A stretch of 64,000 nucleotides of DNA, taken from positions 1 to 64,000 of the forward strand of contig NZ_JADEXZ010000021.1 of assembly GCF_015206815.1 (NCBI RefSeq). Direction: 5' to 3'. Origin of the DNA: Fortiea sp. LEGE XX443 (lineage in GTDB: Bacteria > Cyanobacteriota > Cyanobacteriia > Cyanobacteriales > Nostocaceae). The notes below the pieces were generated by a model, which was not told where the DNA came from, searched no databases, and worked only from the letters and a program-made list of their open reading frames with translations. The position numbers were made by a program, and so were the translations under genes. Shown piece after piece: positions 45,786-55,366 of the stretch; within the stretch, counting starts at the first letter, position 1; each line of letters opens with the position of its first letter.

Positions 45786-46649
45786 TCAATCTTCATGTCT
45801 GAGAAGTTCGGCGTATTCTTCTAACCTTTCTTCAGCTAGGTTGAGTTCCTGAGTAGGCAATTCATAATTTGTCAAAAAATTGTTATCCTCTAAAATCTCA
45901 TAGAGATTAACATCTTTCTCTAGCAAACAGGCGTGTCCGCTATTTGGCAGTACTAAAACCTGAGAATTGGGTAAGATACCAGCTATGCGCTTGACTTCGC
46001 TTACCGAAGGTAAAAGGCGATCGCTACCTCCAGCAATTAACAAAACAGGTTGAGTCAAGCGACGTAGCTGGTTTTCATCAATCTCAAATTGTCTCAATAA
46101 AGACAACCGCCAGTTAACTGTTTTTGATGGTACGGAACGCATGGTTTTGAGCAAATCATGGCGATCGCTTCTCGTCATCCGTTCTAAAGATGCCAAAAAC
46201 GGCAATAACCCCAATGCACCGATATCATAAAAACATTCGGGTACTAAATACGTCAGTTGGGATGTCCAAGGCAACCAAGAACGCAAATTAAAGGCTGAGG
46301 CTGGGTTGATTAAAATAATCCGTTTAAATAAATGGGGTGCTTTGATGGCTACTTTCATTGCCAAGCAGCCCCCAAATGATTCCCCACAAAGATAAATTGA
46401 CCTCTGGGAGCTTTTTTCTAATTCTGCATGGATTAAGTCCAAGACATTATTCGTTAGTATTTCCCACGTAGTCAAGTCTTTCCTGGGGATCGCTAAACAG
46501 CGCACATCAAAGCCAACTTCTAATCCATCTGTTTGCGATCGCAACATTTGACCAGTGCCATCCATTCCTGGTAAATACACAAACAACGGGTACTCTGCTT
46601 GGACTCTTTTAGGAGTTAGAAAACACGGCTTTAGCTCAATTTCTGGCAT
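45786..46649 (-). CDS. Alpha/beta hydrolase
   Basis: The 287-residue protein has the nucleophile elbow GESFGG (CGESFGGCLAMKVAIKAPHL), an oxyanion region LFVYLPGMDGTGQML, the Asp in LLIAGGSDRLLPSVSEVKRI and the His in LPNSGHACLLEKD. All three catalytic residues are in place. It resembles the hydrolase part of plant phytyl ester synthases (PES), which in plants is next to an acyltransferase part. In this window a PlsC-type acyltransferase gene lies 323 bases upstream on the same strand, so the two may be functionally linked. Confidence 0.85.
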   Translation of the reverse strand: MPEIELKPCFLTPKRVQAEYPLFVYLPGMDGTGQMLRSQTDGLEVGFDVRCLAIPRKDLTTWEILTNNVLDLIHAELEKSSQRSIYLCGESFGGCLAMKVAIKAPHLFKRIILINPASAFNLRSWLPWTSQLTYLVPECFYDIGALGLLPFLASLERMTRSDRHDLLKTMRSVPSKTVNWRLSLLRQFEIDENQLRRLTQPVLLIAGGSDRLLPSVSEVKRIAGILPNSQVLVLPNSGHACLLEKDVNLYEILEDNNFLTNYELPTQELNLAEERLEEYAELLRHED

Positions 46650-46972
46650 TGTAAAATTTTTAATTCAACTTTTTGGTTCTTATAGTTTTACCTGCATACA
46701 ATAACCATACTTTGAAGTTTGTCATCTCTTGCTGAATTCAGCGCAGTATTGCAGGAAAAAGTCTGTTAAAATCATAACTCAGCTAATAAAAACTTCATAA
46801 AATATAAGTTTAAGCTGTTTATACACATAACTCAATCCCATCAATAGATAAAAGCCAGACAAGAATCAGCAAACTATCTCAAAAAAAAGCAAAATATTAC
46901 AACTCTGCCTGAATAATTGTTCAGGGATAAATAAATCAAAAACTTAGGTTTTAAGCTTGCTTGTGTTTTACT
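46650..46972. other. Intergenic region, no gene seen
   Basis: The 323 AT-rich bases between the hydrolase and acyltransferase have no coding frame, tRNA-like fold or strong hairpin that I can see. Confidence 0.5.
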
Positions 46973-47698
46973 TCAATAGCACCCTTGTCTCAGTAAATTG
47001 GCGATTTCATTTTGGCAGTGTTCGGTTAGCTCTGATACGACATTTTTTGCCTGTTTTCCATGATATTTCTGTTGATGCTGAGTTGTAATCCAATAAGGAC
47101 GACCAATTAACACAGCTACCCGATGATATATGACTAAAGGATGCCAACCAGATTGATTAAATAAAGGTTCTGAAGGGTCGAACAAACTCAACAGTTTTAA
47201 GGGAAATGCTGTGGTGTTGACTTCTTCCAAGGAGGCGATCGCAACTGGTAAAATTGCCAAGTCAGGTACAGCAGATCGTAACGCTAAATGGGCGAATCCT
47301 CTCTGAAATTCACCCACCATAGATGCCGGAGTCGATTGCACCATTGGTTCAGCCCCTTCAGGAAAAACCCCTACCATCTGTTTTGATTGTAATAGCATCT
47401 GTGACTGGGCAAAAAAGCTCTGCTGGCGGTTGGGAATTGTTTCTAAAGGAAAGCAACCTAATTGCCCTGTGACAATCTCTCGTAAAATCGGCACTTGTCC
47501 CATATAGTGATGGCAAGCAAAACGAATTGGACTCGATAGTGCTGCCATTAAAATCATGGCATCCATAAAGCTGCGATGATTGCTCACTACTAACAAACTT
47601 GCATCTTGAGGAATGCGATCCTCGTAATAACGAAACATTTGTGTCGAAAACGCCGCTAGGAATAAGCGAGAAATGTCCAGAGGACTATTTAGACTCAT
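46973..47698 (-). CDS. PlsC-like lysophospholipid acyltransferase
   Basis: The 241-residue enzyme has motif I NHRSFMDA (HX4D), motif II LGCFPLETIPNRQQ, motif III VFPEGAEPM and motif IV ILPVAIASL. This arrangement with VFPEGAEP differs from the plsC at 38110, so substrate may differ. Upstream of the hydrolase gene on the same strand it resembles the acyltransferase half of a phytyl-ester or fatty-acid ester synthase pair, which is an inference. Confidence 0.85.
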   Translation of the reverse strand: MSLNSPLDISRLFLAAFSTQMFRYYEDRIPQDASLLVVSNHRSFMDAMILMAALSSPIRFACHHYMGQVPILREIVTGQLGCFPLETIPNRQQSFFAQSQMLLQSKQMVGVFPEGAEPMVQSTPASMVGEFQRGFAHLALRSAVPDLAILPVAIASLEEVNTTAFPLKLLSLFDPSEPLFNQSGWHPLVIYHRVAVLIGRPYWITTQHQQKYHGKQAKNVVSELTEHCQNEIANLLRQGCY

Positions 47699-48070
47699 AT
47701 CTAAATATACTTTTGGGAAAATATCGCAGTTTATCTTAATTTAATTTTTACATTTCTTTACTAGTAGCACTACAGTCTTAAGATAGAAATGTCTTATCAA
47801 CATAAGCAGATGATTTTTCTAGGTTTAGAGCGTTGTACTTTTAGCCACAATGTATGTAACAAAAAGCATTACAAAGGAATATGAACTCATAATTTCTGTT
47901 GGTTATGTAAAAATAAGCCAGTTTTGCCTAATTACAAAAAATTTCTTGCATCTGGAAATTTGCTAACATTAAAGTGAGGTTTGAAAAAGTGATAGTAATG
48001 TTATATAATTGCGTGGTTTTGCCGACATAATTAATTGAAAAGCGTTTTAATAATTTATTTTTAATTTTGC
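47699..48070. other. Divergent intergenic region
   Basis: The 372 bases lie between the divergent acyltransferase and metG genes and should hold both promoters. AT content is high; no gene or clear repeat is seen. Confidence 0.5.
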
Positions 48071-49672
48071 ATGAATCTAGTGGATAAAAAAGACCAGACA
48101 TTTGCACTGACAACACCCCTCTACTATGTAAACGATGTTCCTCATATCGGCAGTGCTTATACAACGATCGCCGCAGATGTAGTGGCTCGGTTTCAGAGGT
48201 TAATGGGGCATCGGGTACTATTGATTACGGGTACAGATGAACATGGACAAAAAATTCAACGTTCAGCTGAAACTTTAGGAAAAGCACCCCAAGAGTTTTG
48301 CGATGCCATTGTCCCCAGTTTCATGCACTTATGGGAGGTATTAAATATTCAATATGATCGCTTTAGCCGGACTACAGACGTACGTCACGAAGCGATCGTC
48401 AAAGAATTTTTTGGGCGAGTTTGGGAAAAAGGTGATATATACCAAGGACAACAAAAAGGTTGGTACTGCGTAGCCTGCGAGGAATTTAAAGAAGAAAGAG
48501 AATTGTTAGATGGCAACCGTTGTCCTATTCATACTAATAAACAAGTAGAGTGGCGAGACGAACAAAATTATTTCTTTCGCTTATCTAAATACCAAAAACA
48601 GCTAGAAGAATTTTATCAATCCCACCCAGAGTACATCCAGCCAGAAAGTCGTCGGAATGAAGTCTTAAGCTTTGTTAGTCGAGGTTTGCAAGACTTTTCG
48701 ATTTCCCGGATCAATCTCGACTGGGGCTTCCCCGTACCAACTGATCCCAAGCAAACCCTTTACGTCTGGTTTGATGCCCTGTTGGGTTACGTAACGGCGT
48801 TATTAGAACCCGATGCTGAACCGACATTAGCAAATGCTTTAGCGACATGGTGGCCGATTAACTTGCATTTAATCGGGAAAGATATCCTGCGCTTTCATGC
48901 AGTTTACTGGCCAGCAATGTTAATGTCAGCAGACCTACCATTGCCCAAACGAGTCTTTGGCCACGGTTTTTTGACCAAAGATGGGCAGAAAATGGGTAAA
49001 GCACTGGGTAATACCCTCGATCCCATAGCTCTAGTCCAGAGTTATGGTAGTGATGCGGTTCGTTATTACTTCCTTAAGGAAATCGAATTTGGCAAAGATG
49101 GCGACTTTAATGAAAGTAGATTCATTAATGTTCTAAATGCAGATTTGGCAAATGATTTAGGTAATTTGCTCAATCGCTCCCTGAACATGGTGAAGAAATA
49201 CTGTGCTGGCAATGAAGTTTCAATTTCAGATGAAAGTGTTTCTGCTGAAAATCCTTTAAAAAGAATTGGTTTAAGTCTAGGAGAACAGGTACAACAAGCC
49301 TATGAAGCTCTAGCTTTCAATCAAGCCTGTGAAGCGATTTTGTCACTGGTGCAAGCCAGTAATAAGTTTATTGATGATCAAGCCCCTTGGTCACTATATA
49401 AACAAGGACAGCAGCAGGAAGTGGAAAAAGTGCTTTATGTAGTTTTGGAATCTGTCAGACTGTCGGCTTATCTTCTTTCACCAGTTATCCCCAATATCAG
49501 TAGTGATATTTATCAACAACTGGGTTTTGGAATTAACTTTAACGAGCAAATTAAAACAGCGATCGCTGCCCCATTTTCTATCCATTCCAAATGGGGGGTA
49601 CTATCTAAAAAACAGCAGTTGGGGAATCCTCAACCAATCTTTAAACGCATAGAACCTCCTAAAAACGATTAG
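48071..49672 (+). CDS. metG: Methionyl-tRNA synthetase
   Basis: MetRS charges tRNA-Met. The HIGH motif is VPHIGSAY (H25-I26-G27), the KMSKS loop is KMGKALGN near residue 306, and the connective peptide has the Cys-type zinc knuckle CVACEEFKEERELLDGNRCP. The 533-residue length has no C-terminal tRNA-binding (Trbp111-like) extension, normal for many cyanobacteria. YYVNDVPHIGSAYTTIAADV at the N-terminus is diagnostic. Monocistronic. Confidence 0.97.
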   Translation: MNLVDKKDQTFALTTPLYYVNDVPHIGSAYTTIAADVVARFQRLMGHRVLLITGTDEHGQKIQRSAETLGKAPQEFCDAIVPSFMHLWEVLNIQYDRFSRTTDVRHEAIVKEFFGRVWEKGDIYQGQQKGWYCVACEEFKEERELLDGNRCPIHTNKQVEWRDEQNYFFRLSKYQKQLEEFYQSHPEYIQPESRRNEVLSFVSRGLQDFSISRINLDWGFPVPTDPKQTLYVWFDALLGYVTALLEPDAEPTLANALATWWPINLHLIGKDILRFHAVYWPAMLMSADLPLPKRVFGHGFLTKDGQKMGKALGNTLDPIALVQSYGSDAVRYYFLKEIEFGKDGDFNESRFINVLNADLANDLGNLLNRSLNMVKKYCAGNEVSISDESVSAENPLKRIGLSLGEQVQQAYEALAFNQACEAILSLVQASNKFIDDQAPWSLYKQGQQQEVEKVLYVVLESVRLSAYLLSPVIPNISSDIYQQLGFGINFNEQIKTAIAAPFSIHSKWGVLSKKQQLGNPQPIFKRIEPPKND

Positions 49673-49834
49673 TTTTTTAAATCGCTTTCAGACAAATCTC
49701 TTATCTCTCAAATCTCACAAAAAATTCATTGGGGCTGGACTTAAATATTAGCCCTAGAAAATTATCATAAACCGCACTAACTAAATGTAAAAGTCGGAAA
49801 TTCGTATCAAAAATAACAAAATAAAATCCGAGGT

Positions 49835-50473
49835 ATGACAACAATGTTAAATAATTTAGAAAATGACTCGATATTTACCCCAGAACAAGTTTTAGAGAAT
49901 CGAGGTCGAGTCGCCATATTTATCGATGGCTCAAATCTATTTTACGCTGCACTGCAATTAGGAATTGAAATCGATTACACCAAGCTACTATGTCGCTTAA
50001 CAGGTGGATCTCGATTGTTACGGGCTTTTTTCTACACAGGTGTAGATAGAACCAACGAGAAGCAACAGGGTTTTTTACTGTGGATGCGTCGGAACGGCTA
50101 TCGAGTCATAGCTAAAGATTTAGTCCAGCTACCAGACGGCTCAAAAAAAGCCAACTTAGATGTCGAAATAGCTGTAGACATGATGGCTTTGGTAGATTCC
50201 TATGACACCGCTGTTTTAGTTAGTGGTGATGGAGATTTAGCCTACGCCGTCAATTCTGTAAGTTATCGTGGTGTACGGGTAGAGGTTGTGAGTTTGCGCT
50301 CAATGACCAGTGATAGCTTAATTAATGTTAGCGATCGCTACATTGATTTAGAAGCTATCAAAGAAGATATTCAAAAAACCCCACGCCAGAGTTACCCATA
50401 TCGACCTCTATCGGGAATGGGCTTTTTGGATGATCCCACAGATCATGATGGACATCTAGAAATTCAAGATTAA
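49835..50473 (+). CDS. LabA-like NYN domain protein
   Basis: This protein of 212 residues has an NYN/PIN-like domain: AIFIDGSNLFYAALQLGIEI with the first acidic residue, DVEIAVDMMALVDSYDTAVL and VSGDGDLAYAVNSV with the others. LabA in Synechococcus takes part in feedback regulation of circadian gene expression; NYN domains are also RNases. A 33-residue tail ends HLEIQD. It overlaps the next gene by one base (TAATG), indicating co-translation with lptC. Confidence 0.88.
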   Translation: MTTMLNNLENDSIFTPEQVLENRGRVAIFIDGSNLFYAALQLGIEIDYTKLLCRLTGGSRLLRAFFYTGVDRTNEKQQGFLLWMRRNGYRVIAKDLVQLPDGSKKANLDVEIAVDMMALVDSYDTAVLVSGDGDLAYAVNSVSYRGVRVEVVSLRSMTSDSLINVSDRYIDLEAIKEDIQKTPRQSYPYRPLSGMGFLDDPTDHDGHLEIQD

Positions 50474-51738
50474 TGAAGGATCAGCAAGGCAGACAGACAG
50501 CAAAAAGAAATTTAAGATTTATGGGGGGAATTAAAATAAAATTCCCCCACTTTCATTCATTTTCTTGGTTGAGTTTTATCCACATCAAAACAAATTGGTA
50601 TTACCTGCCTTTAACTTTACTTTTAATGATTAATTTAGTGGCTTGTGGGAGTAAATCCCCCACAGGCTCTAATCAAAATAATCAAGATTCATCCACAGCA
50701 GATTCAGACAGTAACTTAACTTTTTTTGATGTTTCCTTAGAACAAGCTGACGAAGTAGGGCGACCGCTTTGGAAAGTTAAAGCTAAACAGGCAAGATATA
50801 CCAAAGAAAAACAAATCGGTCAGGCGGAAAGCCCCTATGGAGAGTTATATCAAGATGGTAAAATAGTTTACCAAATCAAAGCAGACCAAGCAGACATTGA
50901 ACAAGATGGTAAACGACTGTTTCTTAAAGGAAAAGTATTTGCCACAGACCCTAACAATGGTGTGGTTTTACAAGGTAACGAATTAGAATGGCGGCCTCAA
51001 GAAGATTTATTAATTGTCCGTAATCAAATCAACGGACAGCATAAACAATTACAGGCAGTAGCGCAAGAAGCGAGAGTTAAAACCCGTGAACAAGTAGCAG
51101 ACTTTTTTGGCAAAGTTGTGGCAAACTCTACCGATCCCCAGTTACAAATACGGACAGAGCATTTACTTTGGCAGATTAAACAAGAAAAATTAATTGGCGA
51201 TCGCCCTCTGCAAATTGACCGCTATAAAAATAAACAAATCACAGATCGTGGTAGAGGAAATTCTGCTGAAGTCAACTTAAAAACTAAAATTGCTACCATC
51301 AAAAAAAAAGCCCAAGTAGAGTTACTAGAACCACCAGTGCAGATACTCAGTGACTCGATGATCTGGAATATGAACACAGAAAATGTGCAAACAAATTCTC
51401 CAGTCCGAGTGTTCAACCGTGCCGAAAATTTAACCGTGACAGGCAATCGAGCCGAAATGAAAATACCGCAAAAAACGGTTTATTTAGTCGGTAATGTGAA
51501 CGCCATTGGTCAGCGTCGTCAGTCTTTGAAATCTCAAACACTCACTTGGTTTCTGGATAAAAAATTATTAGAAGCACAGGGAAATGTAGTTTATCGACAA
51601 GTTGATCCACCTTTAACTTTTAATGGTGACACCGCCGTTGGTAATCTCCAAACAGAAAATATCGTTGTCAGCGGCGGTAAATCAGGTGGTCGAGTAGTCA
51701 CAGAAATTATTCCTGAATCACCAAAACTTGGGAGGTAA
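50473..51738 (+). CDS. lptC: LPS export protein LptC-like lipoprotein
   Basis: LptC is the inner-membrane bridge component of lipopolysaccharide transport. The 421-residue protein has a lipobox LVAC (MINLVACGSKSPTG) after a hydrophobic helix, then beta-rich repeats with LPS-binding OstA/LptA-like pattern (ADQADIEQDGKRLFLKGKVF, GVVLQGNELEWRPQEDLLIV). The tail resembles the fused LptC-LptA type seen in cyanobacteria. The ATG at 50473 overlaps the LabA stop; a second ATG at 50521 is possible and closer to the lipobox. Confidence 0.87.
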   Translation: MKDQQGRQTAKRNLRFMGGIKIKFPHFHSFSWLSFIHIKTNWYYLPLTLLLMINLVACGSKSPTGSNQNNQDSSTADSDSNLTFFDVSLEQADEVGRPLWKVKAKQARYTKEKQIGQAESPYGELYQDGKIVYQIKADQADIEQDGKRLFLKGKVFATDPNNGVVLQGNELEWRPQEDLLIVRNQINGQHKQLQAVAQEARVKTREQVADFFGKVVANSTDPQLQIRTEHLLWQIKQEKLIGDRPLQIDRYKNKQITDRGRGNSAEVNLKTKIATIKKKAQVELLEPPVQILSDSMIWNMNTENVQTNSPVRVFNRAENLTVTGNRAEMKIPQKTVYLVGNVNAIGQRRQSLKSQTLTWFLDKKLLEAQGNVVYRQVDPPLTFNGDTAVGNLQTENIVVSGGKSGGRVVTEIIPESPKLGR

Positions 51739-51739
51739 A

Positions 51740-53626
51740 TTATATTGCTCGCACTTGGCGACTACGTATGCGTTCTGGGCTACCTGTAGGAATTGAAGCA
51801 ATTAACTTTTGCGTGTACTCTTCTTTCGGTTCGCGGTAGATGCTTTCGGCTGTGCCTTGTTCGACAATTTGACCGCGATTCATGACTAAAATGCGATCGC
51901 TCATAAATTTCACTACACTTAAATCGTGGGAAATAAATATATAAGTGAGTTGAAAATCTGTTTGCAATTCTTTCAACAAATTCAATACTTGCGCCTGTAC
52001 CGATACATCAAGCGCCGAAACCGATTCATCACAAATGATAAATTTCGGGTTTAATGCCAAAGAACGGGCTATACAAATCCGTTGACGCTGACCACCAGAA
52101 AACTGATGGGGATAGCGACTCATCGCGTCTGCACTCAACCCCACTCGTTCTAGAAGTTCAATTACTCGTTCTCGCCGTTGTTTGACTGTCTTACCCACAG
52201 AGTGAATTAACAACGGTTCCATGATTGCATCGCCAACTTTGATCCGGGGATCAAGGGCGCTAAAGGGGTTTTGGAAGACAATTTGCATTTCTCGTCGGAG
52301 TTTCTGCAAGGCTTCACCCTTGAGATTGGTGATATTTTGCCCATCGAAAATAATCTCACCACTCATTGGTTCAATTAACCGCAGCAAAGTCCTACCGAGG
52401 GTCGTTTTACCGCAACCAGATTCGCCCACCAACCCCAACGTTTCCCCTGGTTTGACATCAAAGGAAACATCATTAACCGCCATAGTGTAACGCTTTGTGC
52501 CACCAAAAACCCCGCGCACAGGGAAACCCACTTTTAGATTACGGATTTGCAATAAAGCTGACTTTTCTTGCAGATTTGTCAATCGGGTAGTAATTTCTTC
52601 TGGAGAGATTTCTATTGGCTGCGGAGGTTCTTTTGCCTGAATTAACAACTCTCCGTTTGCTGTTTCTTCCACACTCATATAATCAGAAACCGTTAGCAGT
52701 TTGTGGGGACGATGGTTAAGTGTGGGGCGACAAGCTACCAATCCCTTAGTATATGGATGTTCAGGATGACTGAAGATATCTTCAGATGCACCATATTCGA
52801 CAATTTTACCTTTGTACATCACCGCTACTTGGTCGGCAATTTCTGAAATTAGTCCTAAGTCATGGGTAATGAAAATCAACGCCATCTCGCGGGTTTGTTG
52901 CAATTCTCGTAGCAAATCAATAATTGTGGCTTGCACCGTCACATCTAAGGCTGTGGTTGGTTCATCCGCAATTAACAGCAACGGATTGCAAGAAATTGCC
53001 ATTGCAATCATCACCCGTTGTAACTGTCCGCCTGAAAGTTGGTGCGGATAACGTTCTAAGATGGCTTCTTTATGCTGTTTTACCAACTGTGCCAGTTTGT
53101 AATCATCTGGTTTGGGTGAATTGGGGTTAGTTTGAGGCCAAGTTTCGAGATACTGCTGTTTGATTTGTTCATCACTAGAAAGAAGTTTAACTTCTTGCAA
53201 ACCTGCGATCGCAATTTGTCTAGCTTCAACCGTTGAGACATTCTGATGGCGCATAATCGCTTCAGTTAGCTGAAACCCAATGTTATAAACTGGATTCAGC
53301 GAACTCATTGGTTCTTGGAAAATCATAGCGAGGTCGCCGCCGCGGTGTAGCTGCATTTGTTCTGGCGGTAACTCCAGCAAATTAATTGGCTTGGCTTCTG
53401 GCTGTTGACGAAACCAAATTTCTCCACCACTAACTCTACCGGGAGTTTGTAACAAACCCATCAATGCTAGTGAAGTTACAGATTTTCCGCTTCCCGATTC
53501 TCCTACAATTCCTAGAGTTTCACCCCGATGTAGTTCAAAAGAAATTCCATCTACAGCTTTGAGACTGTTGTCATCACCGGAAAATTCAACTTGGAGATTG
53601 CGAACCTCTAGGACAGTTTCTCTCAT
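51740..53626 (-). CDS. Dipeptide/oligopeptide ABC transporter ATPase, two fused domains
   Basis: The 628-residue protein has two ABC ATPase domains. The first has GESGSGKSVTSLALMGLL, signature LSGGQLQRVMIAMAI and Walker B LLIADEPTTALDV. The second has GESGCGKTTLGRTLLRL, signature FSGGQRQRICIARSL and FIICDESVSALDV. This DppD-DppF (YejF/GsiA) arrangement energises uptake of peptides or glutathione. Binding and permease genes are not adjacent. It converges with lptC with one base between them. Confidence 0.92.
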   Translation of the reverse strand: MRETVLEVRNLQVEFSGDDNSLKAVDGISFELHRGETLGIVGESGSGKSVTSLALMGLLQTPGRVSGGEIWFRQQPEAKPINLLELPPEQMQLHRGGDLAMIFQEPMSSLNPVYNIGFQLTEAIMRHQNVSTVEARQIAIAGLQEVKLLSSDEQIKQQYLETWPQTNPNSPKPDDYKLAQLVKQHKEAILERYPHQLSGGQLQRVMIAMAISCNPLLLIADEPTTALDVTVQATIIDLLRELQQTREMALIFITHDLGLISEIADQVAVMYKGKIVEYGASEDIFSHPEHPYTKGLVACRPTLNHRPHKLLTVSDYMSVEETANGELLIQAKEPPQPIEISPEEITTRLTNLQEKSALLQIRNLKVGFPVRGVFGGTKRYTMAVNDVSFDVKPGETLGLVGESGCGKTTLGRTLLRLIEPMSGEIIFDGQNITNLKGEALQKLRREMQIVFQNPFSALDPRIKVGDAIMEPLLIHSVGKTVKQRRERVIELLERVGLSADAMSRYPHQFSGGQRQRICIARSLALNPKFIICDESVSALDVSVQAQVLNLLKELQTDFQLTYIFISHDLSVVKFMSDRILVMNRGQIVEQGTAESIYREPKEEYTQKLIASIPTGSPERIRSRQVRAI

Positions 53627-54036
53627 AGGAGTTGCGTATGGATATTCACAGAAAATTATTTGGATTTTAGCAGTTGTTTCGATGCTATGCTGGCAATCTT
53701 AGTTTTTGCTAATTGTAGCTTGAGGTAACAAATAACCGTTCAGGCTTAATATAAATACGCTTTTCTAGAGTAAGGGAAGTAAGTAGTTGGGGATAAGTGA
53801 CACTTTGGCATGGTTCAACTGCGCTCACCAGCCGCTGAGTGACCGCAGGCGACAGTTAAAAATTTGTATAATTTATTTTGCCTAATTACTTAATTATCCG
53901 CAATTGTGTGCGATCGCAGATAAGCTGTTACACGCCTAATTTGTAGATTCAGACGGCAGCGAAGAGAGATTTAGATTTTTCTCCTAAATCTAAAATATAC
54001 AATTTAAATGTAGAGTAGCTTACCAGATATTTAAGC
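53627..54036. other. Intergenic region between ssb and ABC ATPase
   Basis: The stretch includes a GC-rich segment near 53815-53865 with CTGCGCTCACCAGCCGCTGA-like short repeats, and one GCGATCGC near 53911. No gene is apparent. Confidence 0.45.
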
Positions 54037-54059
54037 CCCTCTCCGCGTCGGAGAGGGGT
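54037..54059 (-). terminator. Hairpin downstream of ssb
   Basis: CCCCTCTCCG (54037-54046) and CGGAGAGGGG (54050-54059) form a 10-bp GC-rich stem with a three-base loop, 29 bases after the ssb stop. The same sequence is dispersed in cyanobacteria, and no T run follows. Confidence 0.6.
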
Positions 54060-54087
54060 TGAGGAGAAGTCATCAAACTCACGTTAA

Positions 54088-54645
54088 TTAGAACGGAATA
54101 TCATCTGGATCGGGTTCTTCTGTGACTGGCGTATAGGTACGCTCAAAATTGCTGGGTTGGTATGCTGGTTCAGGGTTTGTAACTAGCGGCGTAACCCCAA
54201 CATTACTAGTAGCAGGTGCAGCTGTTGGACGTGGCTGCCCATAACTAGAATCATCAGGTTGAGGATATGCGGTGGGAACAGTTGCAGCTGAAGATGCAGG
54301 TTGCGAGTAGGTTTCCGGTGCTGATGAAGTATAAAAACCTTTGCCCACTGGGTGAATGCGTTGGATTGTTAGTTCGGCACGTTTTTCTTTAAAACCTTCG
54401 GCGCGGCGCTCAAATGTTACCATGCCTAAACGCCCTTCAATGATGACGCGATCGCCTTGATGATAGTTTTGCTGCACATCTGTGGCTAAATTACCCCAAC
54501 TCACCACTTTCAAGGTTGCGGGTGGATCTTCTGGCTTTTGGGAATTAGGAAATTGTACTAGCATTTCTGTAACTGCTAGATTATCGGCTGTATACCGTAG
54601 TTGTGGCTCTTGAATAATGTCTGCCATTAAAACACAGCTGTTCAT
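54088..54645 (-). CDS. ssb: Single-stranded DNA-binding protein
   Basis: SSB coats single-stranded DNA during replication and repair. The OB fold covers residues 1-110 (MADIIQEPQLRYTADNLAVT, LKVVSWGNLATDVQQNYHQG, DRVIIEGRLGMVTFERRAEG). A Pro/Ala/Ser/Tyr-rich linker leads to the acidic tip EEPDPDDIPF, which recruits partner proteins. 185 residues is normal. Start codon MNSCVLMADII as used; MADII is an alternative. Confidence 0.93.
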   Translation of the reverse strand: MNSCVLMADIIQEPQLRYTADNLAVTEMLVQFPNSQKPEDPPATLKVVSWGNLATDVQQNYHQGDRVIIEGRLGMVTFERRAEGFKEKRAELTIQRIHPVGKGFYTSSAPETYSQPASSAATVPTAYPQPDDSSYGQPRPTAAPATSNVGVTPLVTNPEPAYQPSNFERTYTPVTEEPDPDDIPF

Positions 54646-54888
54646 TGAATGCTCCTAAGCGAATAATTCGTAATTTTTAATAACGCTCTCTACGAGACGC
54701 TAAAAGCGGACGCGGACTCGCTAACGTAATTATGAATTAATTTATAAACTGTCTATTGTGCATTATTCCTAGCATAAAAGCCAAGCGATCGCATTGCACA
54801 GTAGTTGTAACACTAGTGGCCGCCTTCGCCTGACTGGAACGAGCATTGAATTCTGCATGAATAGTATAATTGTACCACTAATGAACAA
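54646..54888. repeat. Dispersed short repeats upstream of CRISPR
   Basis: The region near 54680-54730 contains ACGCTCTCTACGAGACGCTA and the complementary GTCCGCG-type units that are frequent in Nostoc interspersed repeats. One GCGATCGC is present near 54785. No gene is seen. Confidence 0.5.
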
Positions 54889-54985
54889 AAAAATCCGCCT
54901 GCGCGGACTAATGAAAAATCAAGGGTTTTGAACCCACGCAGGTGGGTTTTGTCTGTGTAGCCGCGATTTTCAATCGCCAAGGCAA
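54889..54985. repeat. Three-hairpin interspersed element
   Basis: Three consecutive stem-loops are exact: TCCGC/GCGGA around CTGC (54894-54907), AACCCAC/GTGGGTT around GCAG, and GCGATT/AATCGC around TTC. The run is flanked by an adenine tract and a short AT-rich segment. Such short palindrome clusters are typical of Nostoc MITE-like repeats. It lies 50 bases before the CRISPR array. Confidence 0.7.
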
Positions 54986-55033
54986 GTAATAAATTAGACT
55001 TTTAACACAACCTCTAAAGCCGTTCGCTTATCC

Positions 55034-55366
55034 GCTTCAATCCCTAATAGGGATCAGTGAAAGTTTCAACAATATTGTTGATATTTGGTCGGGGCTGTTC
55101 AAATTGTTTCAATCCCTAATAGGGATTAGTGAAAGTTTCAACTCTCCATCTTGAAGGATTTCCCAGATTTGAAGAATGTTTCAATCCCTAATAGGGATTA
55201 GTGAAAGTTTCAACCTCTACTGGATATCCCCATTCTTGCAGCCAATAGGCAAGCGCCGTTTCAATCCCTAATAGGGATTAGTGAAAGTTTCAACATTCGG
55301 CATCAGCAATCAAGGCGGATGCGATACCAGTTTCAATCCCTAATAGGGATTAGTGAAAGTTTCAAC
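55034..55366 (-). CRISPR. Orphan CRISPR array, five repeats
   Basis: Five 37-base repeats lie at 55034-55070, 55106-55142, 55178-55214, 55258-55294 and 55330-55366; the consensus on the plus strand is GTTTCAATCCCTAATAGGGA followed by TTAGTGAAAGTTTCAAC. Four spacers measure 35, 35, 43 and 35 bases. The first repeat (55034) has two changes (GCTTC for GTTTC, GATC for GATT) and is therefore the old trailer end. On the minus strand each repeat ends in ATTGAAAC, the usual 8-base handle of type I/III crRNAs, so transcription is leftward from a leader at 55367 onward. The inner CCCTAATAGGG can form the stem. No cas gene is within the window. Confidence 0.95.

Noticed and set aside
55071-55329. Spacers targeting sequence within this window
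   Set aside because: By-eye comparison found no long match of any spacer to the rest of the window; a computed search would be needed for certainty.
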